Assembly: GCA_017551215.1 (NCBI GenBank)
Contig: JAFZMA010000002.1
Location: 1-7,684 of the forward strand
Reading direction: 5' to 3'
Source: Bacteroidales bacterium
GTDB taxonomy: Bacteria > Bacteroidota > Bacteroidia > Bacteroidales > UBA932
Length of the DNA stretch: 7,684 nucleotides
Shown piece by piece: positions 5,618 to 7,684 of this stretch; the first letter of the stretch is position 1; every line of letters starts with the position of its first letter. The position numbers and the translations under genes were made by a program. The notes under the pieces are model-generated. The model was not told where the DNA came from, did not search any database, and saw only the letters and a program-made list of their open reading frames with translations.

Positions 5618-7684
5618 ATGAGCGATCAGATCAAGCACGAGTGCGGCGTGGTTCTTTTACGCCTTCTCAAACCTCTTTCTTACTACCAGGAAAAGTACGG
5701 TACTCCTCTCTACGGGCTTAACAAACTGTACCTTATGATGGAAAAGCAGCACAACCGCGGGCAGGAGGGGGCCGGACTGGCGTGCGTTAAGATAGATTCC
5801 AAGCCGGGCACGGAGTACATTTTCCGCCAGAGGGCTTTGGGAAACACCGCCATTTCCGAGTGCTTTGAGAACGTTACACGTGAGATTGAGCAGTCAAGGA
5901 AAGAAAGAAAGCTAAGTGCCGTTGATATGATTGGCTCCGGTAACGGAAACTCGGATTACCTTAACGGAGATCTGCCATACATTGGAGAAGTTTATATAGG
6001 CCATCTTAGATATTCCACCACTGGACGCAGCGGCATGAGCTACGTTCATCCTTTCTTAAGGCGCAACAACTGGCGCAACAGGAACCTCTGCCTTGCCGGT
6101 AACTTCAACATTACCAACGAGAAAGAGCTTTTTGCGTCTATGGTTCAGGGCCAGGGCCAGCACCCGCGCAGCGATGCCGATACCTTCCTGATTTTGGAGC
6201 AGATGGGAGCCCTTTTGGACGAGCACCACTCCAACCTCTACCGCAAATTCAAGAAAGAGGGCCTCAAGGGAGAGGAACTGAACGCCAAGATAGAGGACAA
6301 CATAGATATGGAGGGCATAATCTCGGAGGCCTCCAGATGCTGGGATGGCGGTTTCTGCATTGTGGGCTCCACCGGCAGCGGGAACAGCTTTGTCTTCCGC
6401 GATAGGTGGGGCATACGTCCGTGCTTCTATTATATAGACGACGAGATTGTTGTGGCTGCATCTGAGCGTGCCGCCATCCAGACCGCCCTTGATGTAAAAT
6501 ACGACAAGGTTCAGGTTCTCCAGCCGGGAGAGGCCATAACCATACACAAAGACGGCAAGTACAACATCAGCTGCCTTGTAAAGCCGGCCAATCCACGGCC
6601 GTGTTCCTTTGAAAGAATCTATTTTTCAAGGGGTAGCGATGCGGATATTTACCGCGAGAGGAAGATGCTGGGCCGCCTCCTCACTCCCCAGATTCTGAAT
6701 GTGTGCCCGAATCTGGACAAAACGGTCTTCTCCTTCATCCCCAACACGGCAGAAGTTGCCTTCATGGGCATGACAGAGGGCCTGAACGAGCACCTGGACA
6801 TCCTCAAGCTTAGGGAAATCTCCAAACTCCTTTCCACCGATGAGGAGTTTGAAACCCTGTGCGGCAAAGAAGTACGATGTGAGGGAGGCCAGGAGCAGGA
6901 ACCGGTTAAGATGCAAATACGGGAGATACTTGCCCACAAAGTGCGTGTGGAGAAGCTGGCTATCAAGGACATAAAGATGCGTACGTTCATAGCTGAGGGC
7001 AGCACTAGGAATGATCTTGCGGCGCACGTGTATGATATTACCTACAACAGCATACGCCCGAATGTGGACTCCATTGCCGTGATAGACGATAGCATCGTCC
7101 GTGGCACCACCCTCAAGCAGAGCATTATAAAGATACTGTCCCGCTTGGAGCCACGGGAGATTGTAATCATTTCCTCTTCGCCTCAAATCAGATACCCGGA
7201 CTGCTACGGCATAGACATGAGCCGGATGGGAGAGTTCATAGCATTCAACGCGGCAGTCTCACTCCTCAAGGAACGCGGCATGGAAAAGGTTCTGAGCGAT
7301 GTCTACCGCAAGTGCAAGGATGCCGAAAACCGCCCTCTGGAGGAGTTCACCAGTACATCGTACGAGGTTTTGAGAATCGGAAACAAAAGAAGAAATGCTA
7401 CTTCATCAGATAGCAAGTGTGGAGCATCAATTGTAGAGAATTATGTGAAGGAGATTTACGCTCCATTTACAGATGAGGAAATCTCCCAGAGGATAGCCCA
7501 GATGGTAACGCCGGCTGGGCTATCCTGCGGAGTTAAGGTCATATTCCAGAGCATAGAGAACCTTCACAAAGCCTGCCCGGAGAACCAGGGAGACTGGTAT
7601 TTCAGCGGAGACTATCCAACCCCTGGCGGCACCCGTACCGCCATCCAGGCATACATCAACTGGTACGAGGGCAACCCATACAAG
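5618..7684 (+). CDS. Amidophosphoribosyltransferase (PurF-like glutamine PRPP amidotransferase), long Bacteroidota form; 3' end outside window
   Basis: By family, this enzyme moves glutamine amide nitrogen onto PRPP to make phosphoribosylamine, the first step of purine synthesis. It is open for 689 codons to the window edge. The N-terminal Ntn glutaminase domain (about 9-290) begins KHECGV: Cys9 is the expected nucleophile after an 8-residue propeptide, as in Bacillus-type PurF. Arg131 in GHLRYSTTG, SDADTF, WGIRP and ASERAAI fit the domain. The phosphoribosyltransferase domain (about 330-570) has RGSDADIYRERK, RTFIAEG and the PRPP loop VIDDSIVRGTT (488-498). The C-terminal extension has YVKEIYAPFTDEEI and DYPTPGG (665-671), which I recall close to the end of Bacteroides homologues, so little is missing. 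It is longer than ordinary PurF (about 470-500) and the roughly 630-residue Bacteroides form, with extra segments near 88-120, 411-430 and 577-606. The oxyanion segment reads AGNFN, not HNGN. It may be a second paralogue beside a canonical PurF, so no symbol is given. ATG 5618 is the only ATG after an in-frame TGA at 5588. Confidence 0.9.
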   Translation, partial: MSDQIKHECGVVLLRLLKPLSYYQEKYGTPLYGLNKLYLMMEKQHNRGQEGAGLACVKIDSKPGTEYIFRQRALGNTAISECFENVTREIEQSRKERKLSAVDMIGSGNGNSDYLNGDLPYIGEVYIGHLRYSTTGRSGMSYVHPFLRRNNWRNRNLCLAGNFNITNEKELFASMVQGQGQHPRSDADTFLILEQMGALLDEHHSNLYRKFKKEGLKGEELNAKIEDNIDMEGIISEASRCWDGGFCIVGSTGSGNSFVFRDRWGIRPCFYYIDDEIVVAASERAAIQTALDVKYDKVQVLQPGEAITIHKDGKYNISCLVKPANPRPCSFERIYFSRGSDADIYRERKMLGRLLTPQILNVCPNLDKTVFSFIPNTAEVAFMGMTEGLNEHLDILKLREISKLLSTDEEFETLCGKEVRCEGGQEQEPVKMQIREILAHKVRVEKLAIKDIKMRTFIAEGSTRNDLAAHVYDITYNSIRPNVDSIAVIDDSIVRGTTLKQSIIKILSRLEPREIVIISSSPQIRYPDCYGIDMSRMGEFIAFNAAVSLLKERGMEKVLSDVYRKCKDAENRPLEEFTSTSYEVLRIGNKRRNATSSDSKCGASIVENYVKEIYAPFTDEEISQRIAQMVTPAGLSCGVKVIFQSIENLHKACPENQGDWYFSGDYPTPGGTRTAIQAYINWYEGNPYK

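Noticed and set aside
6056..7186. Minus-strand open frames (163 and 186 codons) inside the PurF-like gene
   Set aside because: The plus frame encodes conserved PurF motifs throughout this stretch; the minus frames are shadows.
1..7684. Mobile element, CRISPR array, defence island, toxin-antitoxin pair or tRNA
   Set aside because: No transposase or integrase, no terminal inverted or spaced direct repeats, no tRNA cloverleaf and no toxin-sized gene pair is visible; the content is core housekeeping genes.

Overview
The window reads as a chromosomal core-genome segment from a member of the Bacteroidota, most likely the Bacteroidales. The evidence is the protein families (a GyrA with the box variant QNRGGKG and a long PurF-like protein opening KHECGV), promoters of the form TTTG-N20-TAnnTTTG, the near absence of Shine-Dalgarno sites, and a small stand-alone RRM protein. 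Coding GC is moderate to fairly high, while intergenic DNA is AT-rich. I cannot name a genus.

Layout. Bases 1-933 (minus) hold the N-terminal 311 codons of a ClpC-type AAA+ unfoldase, cut by the window edge just after Walker A of the first ATPase domain. A 315-base AT-rich divergent spacer follows; its right end carries a good gyrA promoter. gyrA (1249-3810, plus) is complete. After 26 bases comes a secreted or periplasmic TPR protein (3837-5147, plus), probably in the same transcript. A 13-bp perfect hairpin (5172-5203) ends this transcript and also the convergent RRM RNA-binding protein gene (5233-5523, minus). The 94-base spacer from 5524 to 5617 holds divergent promoters for the RRM gene and for a PurF-like amidophosphoribosyltransferase (5618-7684, plus). 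The PurF-like gene is open to the right edge, probably only a few codons short of its stop.

How the genes relate. They are housekeeping functions rather than one pathway: protein quality control (ClpC), DNA topology (GyrA), an envelope TPR scaffold, RNA binding (RRM), and PRPP/glutamine chemistry at the entry to purine synthesis (PurF-like). From memory, the clpC, gyrA and TPR neighbourhood recurs in Bacteroidales.

I found no mobile element, CRISPR array, tRNA, rRNA, toxin-antitoxin or defence module, and no convincing undescribed system. The points most worth a second look are the altered glutaminase segment and lineage-specific insertions of the PurF-like protein, the unusual residues beside the GyrA catalytic tyrosine, and the compact divergent RRM/PurF-like promoter region.
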